A stretch of 64,000 bases of DNA, taken from positions 1 to 64,000 of the forward strand of contig JAFRTM010000023.1 of the NCBI GenBank assembly GCA_017439185.1. Direction: 5' to 3'. Position 1 is the first letter of the stretch. Each line of letters begins with the position of its first letter. This document shows, piece after piece, positions 42,087 through 52,176 of this stretch. The notes beneath the pieces were generated by a model, which ran no database searches, was not told the origin of the DNA, and worked only from the letters and a program-made list of their open reading frames with translations. Source of the DNA: Bacteroidales bacterium (GTDB taxonomy: Bacteria; Bacteroidota; Bacteroidia; Bacteroidales; P3). The position numbers were made by a program, and so were the translations under genes.

Positions 42087-43559
42087 ATGTTTACAGACGT
42101 TTCAAAATTTGTTGGCGAGGGATTGACATACGACGATGTGTTGTTGCTGCCCTCATATTCAGAGATACTGCCCCGCGAGGTGACGGTAGGGACCAGGTTT
42201 TCGCGCAACATACGGTTGAACATGCCGTTGGTGAGCGCTGCAATGGACACAGTGACTGAAGCCGAGATGGCCATAGGAATGGCGCAGGAGGGAGGAATCG
42301 GCGTGCTGCACAAGAATATGAGCATAGAGAGGCAGGCCAACGAGGTGCAGAAGGTGAAAAGGAGCGAGAACGGGATGATCGTTGACCCGGTGACGCTGAG
42401 CAAAGAGGCGCTGGTGAAAGACGCGCTGGAGCTGATGCACGAATATGGCATCGGCGGCATTCCCATCGTAGATGAGAACAAAGTGCTGATAGGAATGGTG
42501 ACGAACAGGGATTTGAGATTCGAGAGGAACATGAGCCGACCGCTGAGCGAGATAATGATCACGAAACTGATAACGACGCACGAGGGCACGACATTCGAGG
42601 AGGCGACGGACATACTGCAGCAGCACAAGATAGAGAAGTTGCCGGTGGTGAACGAGAAGGGACAGTTTATCGGCCTTATAACCTATAGAGATATCATAAA
42701 GACCAAAGAGAGACCGAACGCCTGCAAAGACGACAAGGGAAGGCTGAGAGTGGCAGCGGGAGTGGGAATCACGGCAGACATGATGGACAGGGTTGACGCG
42801 CTGGTGAAGGCAGGGGCCGACGCCATAGTGATAGACACGGCCCACGGCCATTCGATAAGGGTGGTAGAGGCGCTGAAGAAGGTGAAAGAGAAATACAAGG
42901 GCATAGATGTGGTGGTTGGCAACATAGCCACCGGCGAGGCTGCGCTGATGCTTGCCGAGGCAGGGGCCGACGCGGTGAAAGTGGGCATAGGCCCCGGAAG
43001 TATCTGCTCGACGAGAATCATCGCCGGCATAGGAGTGCCGCAGCTTACGGCCGTGACCGAAGTGGCCGGAGCGCTGAAGCAGGGCGGCTACGACATCCCG
43101 CTGATTGCCGACGGCGGCATAAGGTACAGCGGCGACATAGTGAAAGCCCTTGCCGGAGGAGCAAGCTCGGTAATGATAGGGTCGCTGGTGGCCGGCGTTG
43201 ACGAGGCACCGGGAGAGACCATCATCTTCGAAGGCAGGAAGTTCAAGTCGTACAGAGGAATGGGAAGCCTGGAAGCCATGCAGAGCGGCTCGAAAGACAG
43301 GTACTTCCAAGACAAGGAGACCGACGTGAAGAAGCTGGTTCCCGAAGGAGTGGTGGGACGCGTGCCCTACAAAGGAACGCTGAACGAGGTGCTGTACCAG
43401 CTGGTCGGCGGACTGAAGGCCGGAATGGGTTATACTGGCTCGAAAGACATACCGACGCTGCAGCAGGCCAAGTTCATACGCATCACGGCAGCCGGCCGCA
43501 CCGAGAGCCATCCGCACGACATAGCCATCACGAGAGAGGCACCCAACTATTCGAGATAA
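42087..43559 (+). CDS. guaB: inosine-5'-monophosphate dehydrogenase
   Basis: This 490-residue enzyme oxidises IMP to XMP in GMP synthesis. It has the start [20 protein letters not shown] and two CBS domains between about residues 95 and 205 ([39 protein letters not shown]). The active-site loop is [14 protein letters not shown] with the catalytic Cys, followed by [12 protein letters not shown] and the flap [12 protein letters not shown]. Length is normal. It heads a plus-strand run with three folding factors and a MoxR ATPase. Confidence 0.97.
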   Translation: MFTDVSKFVGEGLTYDDVLLLPSYSEILPREVTVGTRFSRNIRLNMPLVSAAMDTVTEAEMAIGMAQEGGIGVLHKNMSIERQANEVQKVKRSENGMIVDPVTLSKEALVKDALELMHEYGIGGIPIVDENKVLIGMVTNRDLRFERNMSRPLSEIMITKLITTHEGTTFEEATDILQQHKIEKLPVVNEKGQFIGLITYRDIIKTKERPNACKDDKGRLRVAAGVGITADMMDRVDALVKAGADAIVIDTAHGHSIRVVEALKKVKEKYKGIDVVVGNIATGEAALMLAEAGADAVKVGIGPGSICSTRIIAGIGVPQLTAVTEVAGALKQGGYDIPLIADGGIRYSGDIVKALAGGASSVMIGSLVAGVDEAPGETIIFEGRKFKSYRGMGSLEAMQSGSKDRYFQDKETDVKKLVPEGVVGRVPYKGTLNEVLYQLVGGLKAGMGYTGSKDIPTLQQAKFIRITAAGRTESHPHDIAITREAPNYSR

Positions 43560-43586
43560 AACACCCGAAAACGACTCAGAGAAGAG

Positions 43587-45680
43587 ATGAAAAAACTTTT
43601 GACAATGATAGCCGCGGCAGTGATAGGGCTGACCGCCATGGCGCAGGGGAGCGACCCTGTGATATTCGAGATTGGGAACGAGAAGATACACCAATCAGAA
43701 TTCCTGAAAGAGTTTCTGGCGTCGATAGGCAAAGACCCGTCGGCCCCCAAGACCGCCTGCACCTACGAGAAGAGACAAGCGCTGGAGGAATATGTGCAGT
43801 TGTTCGTCAACTTCCGCACCAAGCTTGCCGACGCCTACGCCGAAGGCTATGACACCATGGCTACGCTGAGACGCGAACTGATGCAGTACCGCAAAGACCT
43901 GGCGGCCCCCTACCTGATGGACTCCGCCACGATGAACGCCATACTGCACGAGGCCTACGAGAGAGACCACTATGTGGTGAGGGCGCAGCACATACTGGTG
44001 CGCTGCAACCAGAACGCCCCGGCGATTGACACGATGAAAGCCTACAAGAGGGCGATGGCGGCATACAACAGGGTGATGGCCGGCGAGGACTTCGGCAAAG
44101 TGGCATGGGAAGAAGAGGAATATTCCAAGAACGGCGGCACGGTAATAGACCCCTTGGCGAAGCCTAACCCCTACGCCGGCGAGCTGGGATACTTCTCCGT
44201 GTTCGACATGATATACCCGTTCGAGAATGCCGTATATAGCATGAATGTGGGAGAAATCTCGAAACCCGTACGCACACGTTTCGGCTACCATATCATAAAA
44301 CTCATGGACCGCCAGCCCCTGCACGGAGAGACCCAGATACAGCACATCTGGATCAGAGGCGACGTGGACAGCGTGGGAGCCAAGAGAAGGATAATGGAAG
44401 CCTACGAGCGCCTGAAAGGAGGCGAGAGTTTCGAGTCGATGGTGAAGAACTACAGCGACGACCGCACCACCCTTGCCGACGACGGAAGACTGCCGGCACT
44501 GGCGGCAAACCGCTTGCCACTGGAATATATGGAGAAGATATCGTCGGGCATGAAAGAGGGAGAATACAGCGAGCCGTTCAAGACACGCTACGGCTGGCAT
44601 ATAGTGAGACTGCTGTCGAAGACGAAGATAGCTCCGTTCGAGGACATGGTGCCGATATACAAGCAGAAACTCACCCGCGACCAACGCAACAACAACCCCA
44701 AGAACAAGTTCATCGAAGAGGCCAAGAAAAAATACGGCGTGGTGGATTACACCCAGCAATATGTGCTGAACAAGAAAGGGAAGCCCACGAAAGAGAAGAA
44801 AGCCTCGACGGCACAGGTGAGAGCCCAAGTGAACGACTCCATATTCGCCAAACGCTGGGAATATAAAGACAGCCTCATCACCGACAACCGTCCGCTGTTC
44901 GCCATAGACGGCAAGGAGTACAACCAGCACGACTTTGCCCAGTATCTGAAGAACAACCAGTCGATAGAGGTGAAGAGAGACTACGACGAGTATATCGAGA
45001 CGCGCTACAACGAGTACATCAACAGCCTGGTGATGCAGCACGCCGACAACCAGCTCGAGAAAGAGAACAAGGAGTTTGCCGAGCTCATAAAAGAATACCG
45101 CAACGGACTTATGATTTTCGCCTACAACGACGACCATATCTGGACCAAAGCCATCGTGGACAGCGCCGGGTTCGAAGCTTTCTACAACGAAGAAAGCAAG
45201 AAGAAAGACATCAACAATCCCGACGACTCGAACTATTTCTGGGACACTCGCGCGCGTACATTGATATTTAATATCACCGACAGCGTGGCCTTGCCGAGCG
45301 CACAAGCCGTGAAACTCATAAAGAAAAACATAGGCAAAGGGCTGTCGCACAACAATATCAACGCCATCCTGGAAAAGAAGGGAGCCAAGAAAGGACTGGG
45401 CAAGGTGACCAGCGAGGTCGGGCTCTACGAGATGGGACGCCAGACGGTGCTGCAACGCAACGAGTGGAGAGTCGGGACCTACGTCCACAGCAAAGACAAA
45501 GGCTACCAGGTAATAGTGGTCCAGAGCGTCATAGACCCGCAGCTCAAGTCCCGTCAGGAGGCACGCGGATACTATATGACCGACTACCAGAACCAGCTGG
45601 AGGAGCAACTGATAAAAGACCTGCGGAAGAAATACAACGTGAAGATACACCAAGATGTTGTTGACGAAACCACATATTAA
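43587..45680 (+). CDS. periplasmic peptidyl-prolyl isomerase with two parvulin domains
   Basis: This 697-residue protein has a signal peptide (MKKLLTMIAAAVIGLTAMA), a SurA/PpiD-like N domain (EIGNEKIHQSEFLKEF), and two rotamase domains. The first spans about residues 135-235 (VVRAQHILVR, GELGYFSVFDMIYPFE, RTRFGYHIIKL). The second is about 245-345 (IQHIWI, SFESMVKNYSDDR, TRYGWHIVRL). A long helical C-terminal part of about 300 residues has no known motif. It should help fold outer-membrane or secreted proteins. It follows guaB by 27 bases. Confidence 0.88.
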   Translation: MKKLLTMIAAAVIGLTAMAQGSDPVIFEIGNEKIHQSEFLKEFLASIGKDPSAPKTACTYEKRQALEEYVQLFVNFRTKLADAYAEGYDTMATLRRELMQYRKDLAAPYLMDSATMNAILHEAYERDHYVVRAQHILVRCNQNAPAIDTMKAYKRAMAAYNRVMAGEDFGKVAWEEEEYSKNGGTVIDPLAKPNPYAGELGYFSVFDMIYPFENAVYSMNVGEISKPVRTRFGYHIIKLMDRQPLHGETQIQHIWIRGDVDSVGAKRRIMEAYERLKGGESFESMVKNYSDDRTTLADDGRLPALAANRLPLEYMEKISSGMKEGEYSEPFKTRYGWHIVRLLSKTKIAPFEDMVPIYKQKLTRDQRNNNPKNKFIEEAKKKYGVVDYTQQYVLNKKGKPTKEKKASTAQVRAQVNDSIFAKRWEYKDSLITDNRPLFAIDGKEYNQHDFAQYLKNNQSIEVKRDYDEYIETRYNEYINSLVMQHADNQLEKENKEFAELIKEYRNGLMIFAYNDDHIWTKAIVDSAGFEAFYNEESKKKDINNPDDSNYFWDTRARTLIFNITDSVALPSAQAVKLIKKNIGKGLSHNNINAILEKKGAKKGLGKVTSEVGLYEMGRQTVLQRNEWRVGTYVHSKDKGYQVIVVQSVIDPQLKSRQEARGYYMTDYQNQLEEQLIKDLRKKYNVKIHQDVVDETTY

Positions 45681-46530
45681 GAAGCTGGCCATAGCGGCGT
45701 TGGCCGTTATCATGCTTCCGATGGCAGAGAGCTGCCATTCGGACGATGACGACGTGGTGGTTGCCGAAGCCTACGGACACCTGCTCTACAGTTCCGACCT
45801 GCAGGAGCTCACCAAGAACATGTCGCCCGAAGACAGTGCCACAGCCGCCGACAACTACATCAACCAATGGATACAGCAGACCGTGGTGCTGGAGCAGGCC
45901 AACAGCAGCATCAAGAAGTCGTTCGAGAAAGAGCTGGAAGCCTACCGCAACAGCCTGCTCATCTACGAATACGAGCAGCAGGTGATAAAAGAGAGGCTGG
46001 ACACGACCGTGTCGGAGAAAGAGCTGTCGGAATACTACTTCGCCAACGAAGAAAACTTCACGTTGCAGACCAGCATCGTGAAATGCATGTATGTGAAGTT
46101 CCCCAAAGACGCCCAGGTGATAAGCGGAGTGAAGAAACTTATGGAGAAGCGCAAGCTGAGCGACGAAGAGATGGACGCCATACAGAAAGACGCGGCAATA
46201 TACGCCATGGACTACAACTTCGATGTCGATACGTGGATGCCTTTCTACAAACTGCAGACACAGGTACCCATCACCACGTACAACGAAGAACTCTTCCTGA
46301 AAAACAACTCCACCATAGAGATTAGCGACAGTTCCTCGACCTGGCTTGTAAAATTCCTGGAATACAGGCTTGCCAAAGAGGTGTCGCCCCTCTCGTTCGA
46401 AAGAGAGCACATAAAAAGCATCATACTCAACAGCCGGAGAATCGACATCATCAAAGAGATGCAGATGGAGCTGCTGCGCGATGCCGAGAAAGAGAACATG
46501 ATAAAGAAATACAAGATACGCCAAATATGA
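45655..46530 (+). CDS. SurA-N-like periplasmic factor lacking a parvulin domain
   Basis: This 291-residue protein starts 26 bases inside the end of the preceding isomerase gene. It has a signal-like segment with a possible lipidated Cys (LPMAESCHSDDDD). Next come a helical SurA/PpiD-type chaperone region (QTVVLEQANSSIKKSFEKEL, VSEKELSEYYFANEENF) and a C-terminal helix. The rotamase signature (QHIL...GYHI) is absent. It is probably a chaperone-only relative in a three-gene folding operon. The lipobox is atypical, so lipidation is uncertain. Confidence 0.75.
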   Translation: MLLTKPHIKKLAIAALAVIMLPMAESCHSDDDDVVVAEAYGHLLYSSDLQELTKNMSPEDSATAADNYINQWIQQTVVLEQANSSIKKSFEKELEAYRNSLLIYEYEQQVIKERLDTTVSEKELSEYYFANEENFTLQTSIVKCMYVKFPKDAQVISGVKKLMEKRKLSDEEMDAIQKDAAIYAMDYNFDVDTWMPFYKLQTQVPITTYNEELFLKNNSTIEISDSSSTWLVKFLEYRLAKEVSPLSFEREHIKSIILNSRRIDIIKEMQMELLRDAEKENMIKKYKIRQI

Positions 46531-47879
46531 AATATGCAAGACATATACTAACCCTCTTGTGCCTACTTGGCATGGTGACGGCGGCAGAGAGCCAGAACGG
46601 CTACGAAGTCGACGGAGTGGTGGCAGTAGTCGGTAAGAACATCATAAAGAAGTCCGACATAGAAAACAGTTTTCTGCAGATACGCATAAAGCAGGGCAGC
46701 GAGAACGGCTACGAAAACCGTTGCCGCATATTGGAGAACATGCTGCTCACCAAGCTCCTTTTGCACAAAGGAGAGGTGGACAGCATAAAGGTGACAAATG
46801 AAGACGTAGAAGCGGAAGTCCAATACTACCTGAAAAACTACGTACGCCAATACGGCAGCCGCGAAGCACTGAGAGAGGCAACCGGCTACACCTACGACGA
46901 GATGCACGACATCTTTGTGGACCAGCTGCGCAACCGCCAGATAAGCCAGAGGGTGGAATACAACCTGACCCAACATGTGACCGTCACCCCACGCGAAGTG
47001 GCCCAGTTCTACGAGAAAGTGAAAGACAGCCTGCCCACCATTCCCGAGAGCTATGAAATCTCGGAAATCACGATAAGCCCCTCCGTGTCGGAAGAGGAAC
47101 GCGACCGAGTGAGGACCGAGCTGGCTCGTCTGAGGGAGCGAGTACTCAACGGAGAGAAATTCTCGATGCTCGCCACGCTCTATTCACAAGACCCCGGTTC
47201 GGCCAACAAAGGCGGCGAGGTGGGATTCTTCACCCGCGGCGACATGGTAGGCGAATTCGAGGCGGCAGCCTTTGCGCTGAAGCCCGGCGAAGTGTCACCC
47301 ATCATAGAGACCAACTTCGGATTTCACATTCTGCAACTCATCGAGCGTAGGGGCAACAGCGTCAACGTGCGCCACATACTTATGATTCCCAAAGTGTCGT
47401 CCGATGACCTTCTGCGAGCCCGTATGAAACTCGACAGCATAGCACAGGAAATCAGGCTGGGCAAGACAGACTTTGCCGCCGCCGCACGGCAATACAGCGA
47501 CGGTAACAGCAAAGAACAGGGAGGAGTGGTGACCCATCCCACTACCGGAAACAACCGTTTCCTGCTCGAAGAGCTGAAAGAGCTCTACCCCGGCATCGGT
47601 TTCGCCGCCATGGAGAGCGGCGACGTGACCAACGCCACTGCGATGAAGACCTCCGACCAACGCGACGCCTACCGCATAGTACGCATCGACCGCAAACTCC
47701 CGCCCCATCAGGCGAACCTCACCGACGACTACGACCGGCTGAGCAATGCGGCCCTGCAAGAGGCCAAAGACAAGAAACTCCTGGAATGGTCGGCCAAGAT
47801 GATCAAGACCACATATATACGCCTCAGCGACGAATATAAAGACTGCGACTTCAAACTCAACTGGAACAAAAGACAATAA
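46527..47879 (+). CDS. SurA-like peptidyl-prolyl isomerase
   Basis: This 450-residue protein has a signal peptide (ILTLLCLLGMVTAAES) and a SurA N domain (VDGVVAVVGKNIIKKSDIEN). Two parvulin domains follow (about residues 175-275: EISEITISPSVSEEE, GEVGFFTRGDMVGEFE, NFGFHILQLIE; and from 282: VRHILMIP, DFAAAARQYSDG). It assists outer-membrane protein folding in the periplasm. It overlaps the preceding gene by four bases (ATGA) and the MoxR gene by one base (TAATG), so the whole group is tightly coupled. Confidence 0.9.
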   Translation: MKYARHILTLLCLLGMVTAAESQNGYEVDGVVAVVGKNIIKKSDIENSFLQIRIKQGSENGYENRCRILENMLLTKLLLHKGEVDSIKVTNEDVEAEVQYYLKNYVRQYGSREALREATGYTYDEMHDIFVDQLRNRQISQRVEYNLTQHVTVTPREVAQFYEKVKDSLPTIPESYEISEITISPSVSEEERDRVRTELARLRERVLNGEKFSMLATLYSQDPGSANKGGEVGFFTRGDMVGEFEAAAFALKPGEVSPIIETNFGFHILQLIERRGNSVNVRHILMIPKVSSDDLLRARMKLDSIAQEIRLGKTDFAAAARQYSDGNSKEQGGVVTHPTTGNNRFLLEELKELYPGIGFAAMESGDVTNATAMKTSDQRDAYRIVRIDRKLPPHQANLTDDYDRLSNAALQEAKDKKLLEWSAKMIKTTYIRLSDEYKDCDFKLNWNKRQ

Positions 47880-48841
47880 TGGAACAGCATAGCGACAAAG
47901 AGACCCTCGACCTATTGGTAGAACGCTACCGCCGGCTCACTGCCGAGATGGGCAAAGTAATTGTTGGACAACAGGAAGCGGTGGAGAGCCTGCTCACCGC
48001 CGTGTTCTCCGACGGCCACTGCCTGCTGGTTGGCGTTCCCGGACTGGCGAAGACCCTTATGGTAAACACCCTGGCGAAGACCCTCGGACTCACCTTCAAC
48101 CGCATACAGTTCACCCCCGACCTTATGCCGTCCGACATCACCGGCAGCGAAATCCTCGACCAAAACCGCGAGTTCCGTTTCATGCGCGGCCCCGTGTTTG
48201 CCAACATAGTGCTCGCCGACGAGATCAACCGTACGCCGCCGAAGACCCAAGCCGCACTGCTCGAAGCGATGCAGGAGCATTCGGTCACCGTGGCCGGCAA
48301 GTGCTACAGGCTTACGCCGCCCTTCTTTGTCCTCGCCACACAAAACCCCATAGAGCAGGAGGGAACCTATCCCCTACCCGAAGCCCAGTTGGACCGTTTT
48401 ATGTTCAACGTAAGGCTCGACTACCCCAGTTTTGACGAAGAGGTGAGGATAGTAAAAGAGACCACCGTCGCTCGCAGCGAGAAACCCGAGGAGGTGCTCA
48501 ACGCCGAAGAGATAGTGGACTGCCAGAAAGCCATACGCCGGATGCCCGTGGTCGACAACGTGTGCGAATATGCGGTGCGACTGGTAGCAGCCACACGCCG
48601 AGAAGACGGGAACGAATATGCCAAGAAATATATATCCTGGGGAGCCGGTCCCCGTGCCTCGCAGTACCTCATCATCGGAGCACGCACCCACGCGGCACTC
48701 CACGGCAAGTACTCCCCCGACATCGAAGACGTGCAGGCTGTGGCCCACGAAGTGTTGCGGCACCGCATAGTCCGCAACTACTACGCCGAAGCCGAAGGCA
48801 TATCCACCGACAATATCATAGACCACCTCATAAACCGATAA
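47879..48841 (+). CDS. MoxR-family AAA+ ATPase
   Basis: This 320-residue cytoplasmic ATPase has a Walker A GVPGLAKTLMV (about residues 57-67), a Walker B IVLADEINRTPPKTQAALLE and the sensor motif FFVLATQNPIEQEGTYPLPE. A helical lid follows. MoxR ATPases usually act with a VWA-domain protein (DUF58 or similar) in metal insertion or stress response. No such partner is next to it. It is instead fused by overlap to the SurA gene, which suggests a link to envelope stress. Confidence 0.92.
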   Translation: MEQHSDKETLDLLVERYRRLTAEMGKVIVGQQEAVESLLTAVFSDGHCLLVGVPGLAKTLMVNTLAKTLGLTFNRIQFTPDLMPSDITGSEILDQNREFRFMRGPVFANIVLADEINRTPPKTQAALLEAMQEHSVTVAGKCYRLTPPFFVLATQNPIEQEGTYPLPEAQLDRFMFNVRLDYPSFDEEVRIVKETTVARSEKPEEVLNAEEIVDCQKAIRRMPVVDNVCEYAVRLVAATRREDGNEYAKKYISWGAGPRASQYLIIGARTHAALHGKYSPDIEDVQAVAHEVLRHRIVRNYYAEAEGISTDNIIDHLINR

Positions 48842-48848
48842 CTCGCCT

Positions 48849-50123
48849 ATGAAACGATTTGCTCTGACACTCCTGGCATTGGCCACCCTGATGGCATCTC
48901 AAGCCCAGACCGGCTTGTATGTGGCAAGTGCCAAGCCCGTGAAAGATATGAAGAAGGTGCTCGACGCCTATCCCGAGACTTTTTATCTGCTCGTGGAGTT
49001 CGACAAAGACACCACCCTCAAACTCTCCGACCTGGACCTGCTCGACTCGGTTTACCGCTACGCGTTCATCAACCGCGAGAATCCCAACTTCTACACCATG
49101 ACAGTGGAAGGTTATGCCACAGGCGACGAATCCATTATGGAGAAGCAGGCCAACGCTGTATACAATTATTTCTGCCATCGGAGTTACTCCCCCTTTCCTG
49201 TTCGAATCAGTTACAACCCCATCCATTGTTCGTGCCACGGCGACACCGTCGAGACCCTCCGCTACGAGGTGCCTTCTACGGTGAGCGTCTTCCGCTGCTC
49301 CGAACTTCCCGAGAGCCGCCTGTTGCTCAACAAGACCATCTCACTCAAAGGAGCGGTGCTCGTCACCTTCCACAACAACCCGCCCGAGGTGATAGGGACC
49401 GGCAACGGATGCTACCTCCCCGCCTCCGACACCACCATACGCAGCTACTACGCCTCCCTCGCCATGCCCAAGGGAGCCGTCTATTCGGTCACAGGCACTA
49501 AAGACACCTGCCCCGACCCTCTCGAGATAAGAATCGAGGAACATCTTGACTACAAAGAACTCGTGGAACGCTATTTCCTCATCCCTCACCGCAAATATAT
49601 CCTGCTGCAACTGGGCTACATAGTCCTCCACAGCAACTTCAACCGCGCCGTCGGCGAATGTGCCGCACCTCTCCCCGACTCCATAATGGTACGGTTCCCC
49701 ATCACCGCCGACCAGTGGGCCGGCAAGATACGCATCTTCGGCAAGAAACTCAACAACAAAGGAGTTCCCGAATATAAAGCCCTCACCACCAAGAAACTCA
49801 AGTCCAAAGACAAGGTCAACATCACCATCCAAGCCGGCATCAACGCGGCGATGCTCGACACCATATACCTCGGCAAACGCATACAGCCCGACGAGATAAG
49901 CACCTATTTCTACCCCGCCATCAGCGAGGTGGAAGAAGGCTCGTTCGCTTTCGGCGGACGACACTACAAAGCCTTCAAGGTCGACAAGCACGGCACCTAC
50001 CAGATAAAGCCCGCCCTGCGGGCGCTCCTCCGCATCATAGAGGCCGACGACGAGGAAGAGGTGGACCAGCCCGCCCCCGCACCGCGCAAACCCAAGAAAG
50101 GCGAGGACGAATCCTTAGATTGA
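48849..50123 (+). CDS. secreted protein of unknown function
   Basis: This 424-residue protein has a signal peptide (MKRFALTLLALATLMASQA) and a predicted periplasmic body with short Cys motifs (HCSCHGD, FRCSEL). It ends in a Pro/Lys/Glu-rich tail (PAPAPRKPKKGEDESLD). It starts seven bases after the MoxR gene and probably ends this operon. No family is recognised. An unusual feature is the acidic low-complexity C terminus. Confidence 0.75.
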   Translation: MKRFALTLLALATLMASQAQTGLYVASAKPVKDMKKVLDAYPETFYLLVEFDKDTTLKLSDLDLLDSVYRYAFINRENPNFYTMTVEGYATGDESIMEKQANAVYNYFCHRSYSPFPVRISYNPIHCSCHGDTVETLRYEVPSTVSVFRCSELPESRLLLNKTISLKGAVLVTFHNNPPEVIGTGNGCYLPASDTTIRSYYASLAMPKGAVYSVTGTKDTCPDPLEIRIEEHLDYKELVERYFLIPHRKYILLQLGYIVLHSNFNRAVGECAAPLPDSIMVRFPITADQWAGKIRIFGKKLNNKGVPEYKALTTKKLKSKDKVNITIQAGINAAMLDTIYLGKRIQPDEISTYFYPAISEVEEGSFAFGGRHYKAFKVDKHGTYQIKPALRALLRIIEADDEEEVDQPAPAPRKPKKGEDESLD

Positions 50124-50167
50124 CACTTTTATCATAATTACAGAAACCCCAAAAGTCAATAATAATC

Positions 50168-50986
50168 ATGCCTTACCTGCAAACCGATGTAACAAAAGTT
50201 ACAACACGAGTGCTGCAAAATATGAAACTCCACGGCGAGAAGATTGCTATGCTTACCGCCTATGACTACTCGATGGCACGCCTCCTCGACGACGCCAAAA
50301 TCGATGTGGTACTGGTAGGAGACTCCGCCGCCAACGTGATGGAAGGCTACCAGACCACCCTGCCCATCACCCTCGAAGAGATGATCGTCTATGGAGCCTC
50401 AGTGGCACGCGCCATCAAGCGCGCCCTCGTGGTCGTCGACATGCCTTTCGGCACCTACCAGGGCAACTCCAAGCTGGCTCTCGCCTCGGCCATTCGCATC
50501 ATGAAAGAGACCGGAGCCGACGCCGTGAAACTCGAAGGAGGCGAAGAGGTGCTCGAGAGCATCCAGCGAATACTCTCGGCAGGAATACCGGTCATGGGAC
50601 ATCTGGGGCTGACGCCTCAGAGCATCAACAAGTTCGGCACCTACGCCGTACGCGCCACCGACCAGGAGGAAGCCGACCGCCTGAAAAAAGACGCGCTCAT
50701 ACTGCAAGAGGCCGGATGCTTCGCCCTCGTGCTGGAAAAGATACCGGCAGCCCTCGCCGCCGAAGTCAGCAACACACTGAAAATTCCGACCATCGGCATC
50801 GGTGCCGGCAGCGCAGTGGACGGGCAGGTGCTGGTATTGCAGGACATGCTCGGCATAACACAACAGTTTACCCCACGCTACCTGCGCACCTACGGCTCTT
50901 TCGGCGCCGACATCTCCAACGCCATACGCCAATACATCACCGACGTGAAAGCCGTCAACTTCCCCAACGAGAAAGAACAATACTAA
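50168..50986 (+). CDS. panB: 3-methyl-2-oxobutanoate hydroxymethyltransferase
   Basis: This 272-residue enzyme makes ketopantoate from ketoisovalerate and methylene-tetrahydrofolate, the first step to pantothenate and coenzyme A. Motifs are [37 protein letters not shown] (metal-binding Asp), [29 protein letters not shown] and [14 protein letters not shown]. Its length is typical. No other pan gene is nearby. The stretch from 50987 to 51120 has no gene, only short GGTTGAGAT-like words. Confidence 0.96.
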   Translation: MPYLQTDVTKVTTRVLQNMKLHGEKIAMLTAYDYSMARLLDDAKIDVVLVGDSAANVMEGYQTTLPITLEEMIVYGASVARAIKRALVVVDMPFGTYQGNSKLALASAIRIMKETGADAVKLEGGEEVLESIQRILSAGIPVMGHLGLTPQSINKFGTYAVRATDQEEADRLKKDALILQEAGCFALVLEKIPAALAAEVSNTLKIPTIGIGAGSAVDGQVLVLQDMLGITQQFTPRYLRTYGSFGADISNAIRQYITDVKAVNFPNEKEQY

Positions 50987-51120
50987 GCTGTTTTTTCCTT
51001 TCTCAGGGACGTGCATCAGGTGGTGGTTGATATATGGTTGAGCCATGGTTGAGATATGTTTCCTATTACTTGATCTGAGAAGTCTATATCCATTCTAATA
51101 TTTTGTTTTCATTACAATAA

Positions 51121-52170
51121 ATGTCAGTCAGATATACAAAATACATTGTTATGGTGCTTGCGGCGATGGTGCTGCAAGGATGTTCGGGCCACTCGGGCGA
51201 CGGCAAGACGGGCGACAGGGTGGTGAAGGTGTCGGTGATAGAGCTGGCCGACGAGAACTTCGTGGCAGGCACACGGGACTATGTGGGCACCATCGAAGAG
51301 GGTTCATCGGTAGATCTGGGCTTCGCCGCCGCCGGCAGTCTGACAAAGCTTGCCGTGAAAGAGGGTCAGAAAGTCAAGAAAGGGCAGCTTTTGGCTACGA
51401 TCGACAACAGCACAGCCCAGAACTCCTACACGGCAGCCCAAGCCACGCTGAAGCAGGCCGAAGACGCCTACAGCCGAGCCAAGCAGGTGTACGAGAAAGG
51501 GAGCTTGCCCGAGGTGAAATGGGTGGAGATGCAGACCAAGCTGGACCAGGCGCGCTCGGTTGCCGCAGTGGCGGGGAAGAGCGTGAAAGACTGTGCCTTG
51601 TATGCCCCACGCAGCGGAGTGGTGGCGAAGAGGATGGCAGAGGTGGGTGCCATGGTGTCGCCGCTGCAGCCGGTGGTGAGGATTGTGGACATGAGTACGA
51701 TGTGTGCCAAGATGAGCGTGCCCGAGTGCGACATAGCCCACGTGGAAGAGGGCGACACAGTCATCGTGACTGTCAACGCGCTGGAAGGGCGTCAATATGT
51801 AGGAGTAATCACCCAGCGCGATGTCACCGCCGACCTCTTGAGCCATTCCTATATGGTAAAGGTGCGGCTGCTCGGCAAGACGTCAGAGCTGCTGCCCGGC
51901 ATGGTGTGCCGAGTCACGTTGGAGAAGCCCGAGACAAGCGGCACACCAATACGCACGATAATCATCCCCAACCGAGCAGTACAGCTCGACAGCAAAGGCG
52001 AGCGCTACGTGTGGCTGGTGGACGACAGCAACCGAGTGAAGCAGCAGTATGTGGGAATCGGAGACCTCTCGCCTCACGGAGTGGTGGTGAGTTCGGGTCT
52101 TGAAATCGGTGACCGGGTGGTCACCGACGGAACTCAGAAAGTGGCTACAGGAACCAAGGTAGAGTATTAG
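51121..52170 (+). CDS. RND efflux membrane fusion protein
   Basis: This 349-residue periplasmic adaptor has a lipoprotein signal (MVLAAMVLQGCSGHSG). A lipoyl/barrel-sandwich half-motif follows (GSLTKLAVKEGQKVKKGQLL), then a coiled-coil hairpin (AQATLKQAEDAYSRAKQVYE). The second lipoyl half reads LYAPRSGVVAKRMAEVGAMV, before beta-barrel and membrane-proximal domains (LLPGMVCRVTLEK). It bridges the inner-membrane pump and the TolC-like channel encoded by the next two genes. The spacing to the pump gene is six bases. Confidence 0.93.
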   Translation: MSVRYTKYIVMVLAAMVLQGCSGHSGDGKTGDRVVKVSVIELADENFVAGTRDYVGTIEEGSSVDLGFAAAGSLTKLAVKEGQKVKKGQLLATIDNSTAQNSYTAAQATLKQAEDAYSRAKQVYEKGSLPEVKWVEMQTKLDQARSVAAVAGKSVKDCALYAPRSGVVAKRMAEVGAMVSPLQPVVRIVDMSTMCAKMSVPECDIAHVEEGDTVIVTVNALEGRQYVGVITQRDVTADLLSHSYMVKVRLLGKTSELLPGMVCRVTLEKPETSGTPIRTIIIPNRAVQLDSKGERYVWLVDDSNRVKQQYVGIGDLSPHGVVVSSGLEIGDRVVTDGTQKVATGTKVEY

Positions 52171-52176
52171 CAGACA

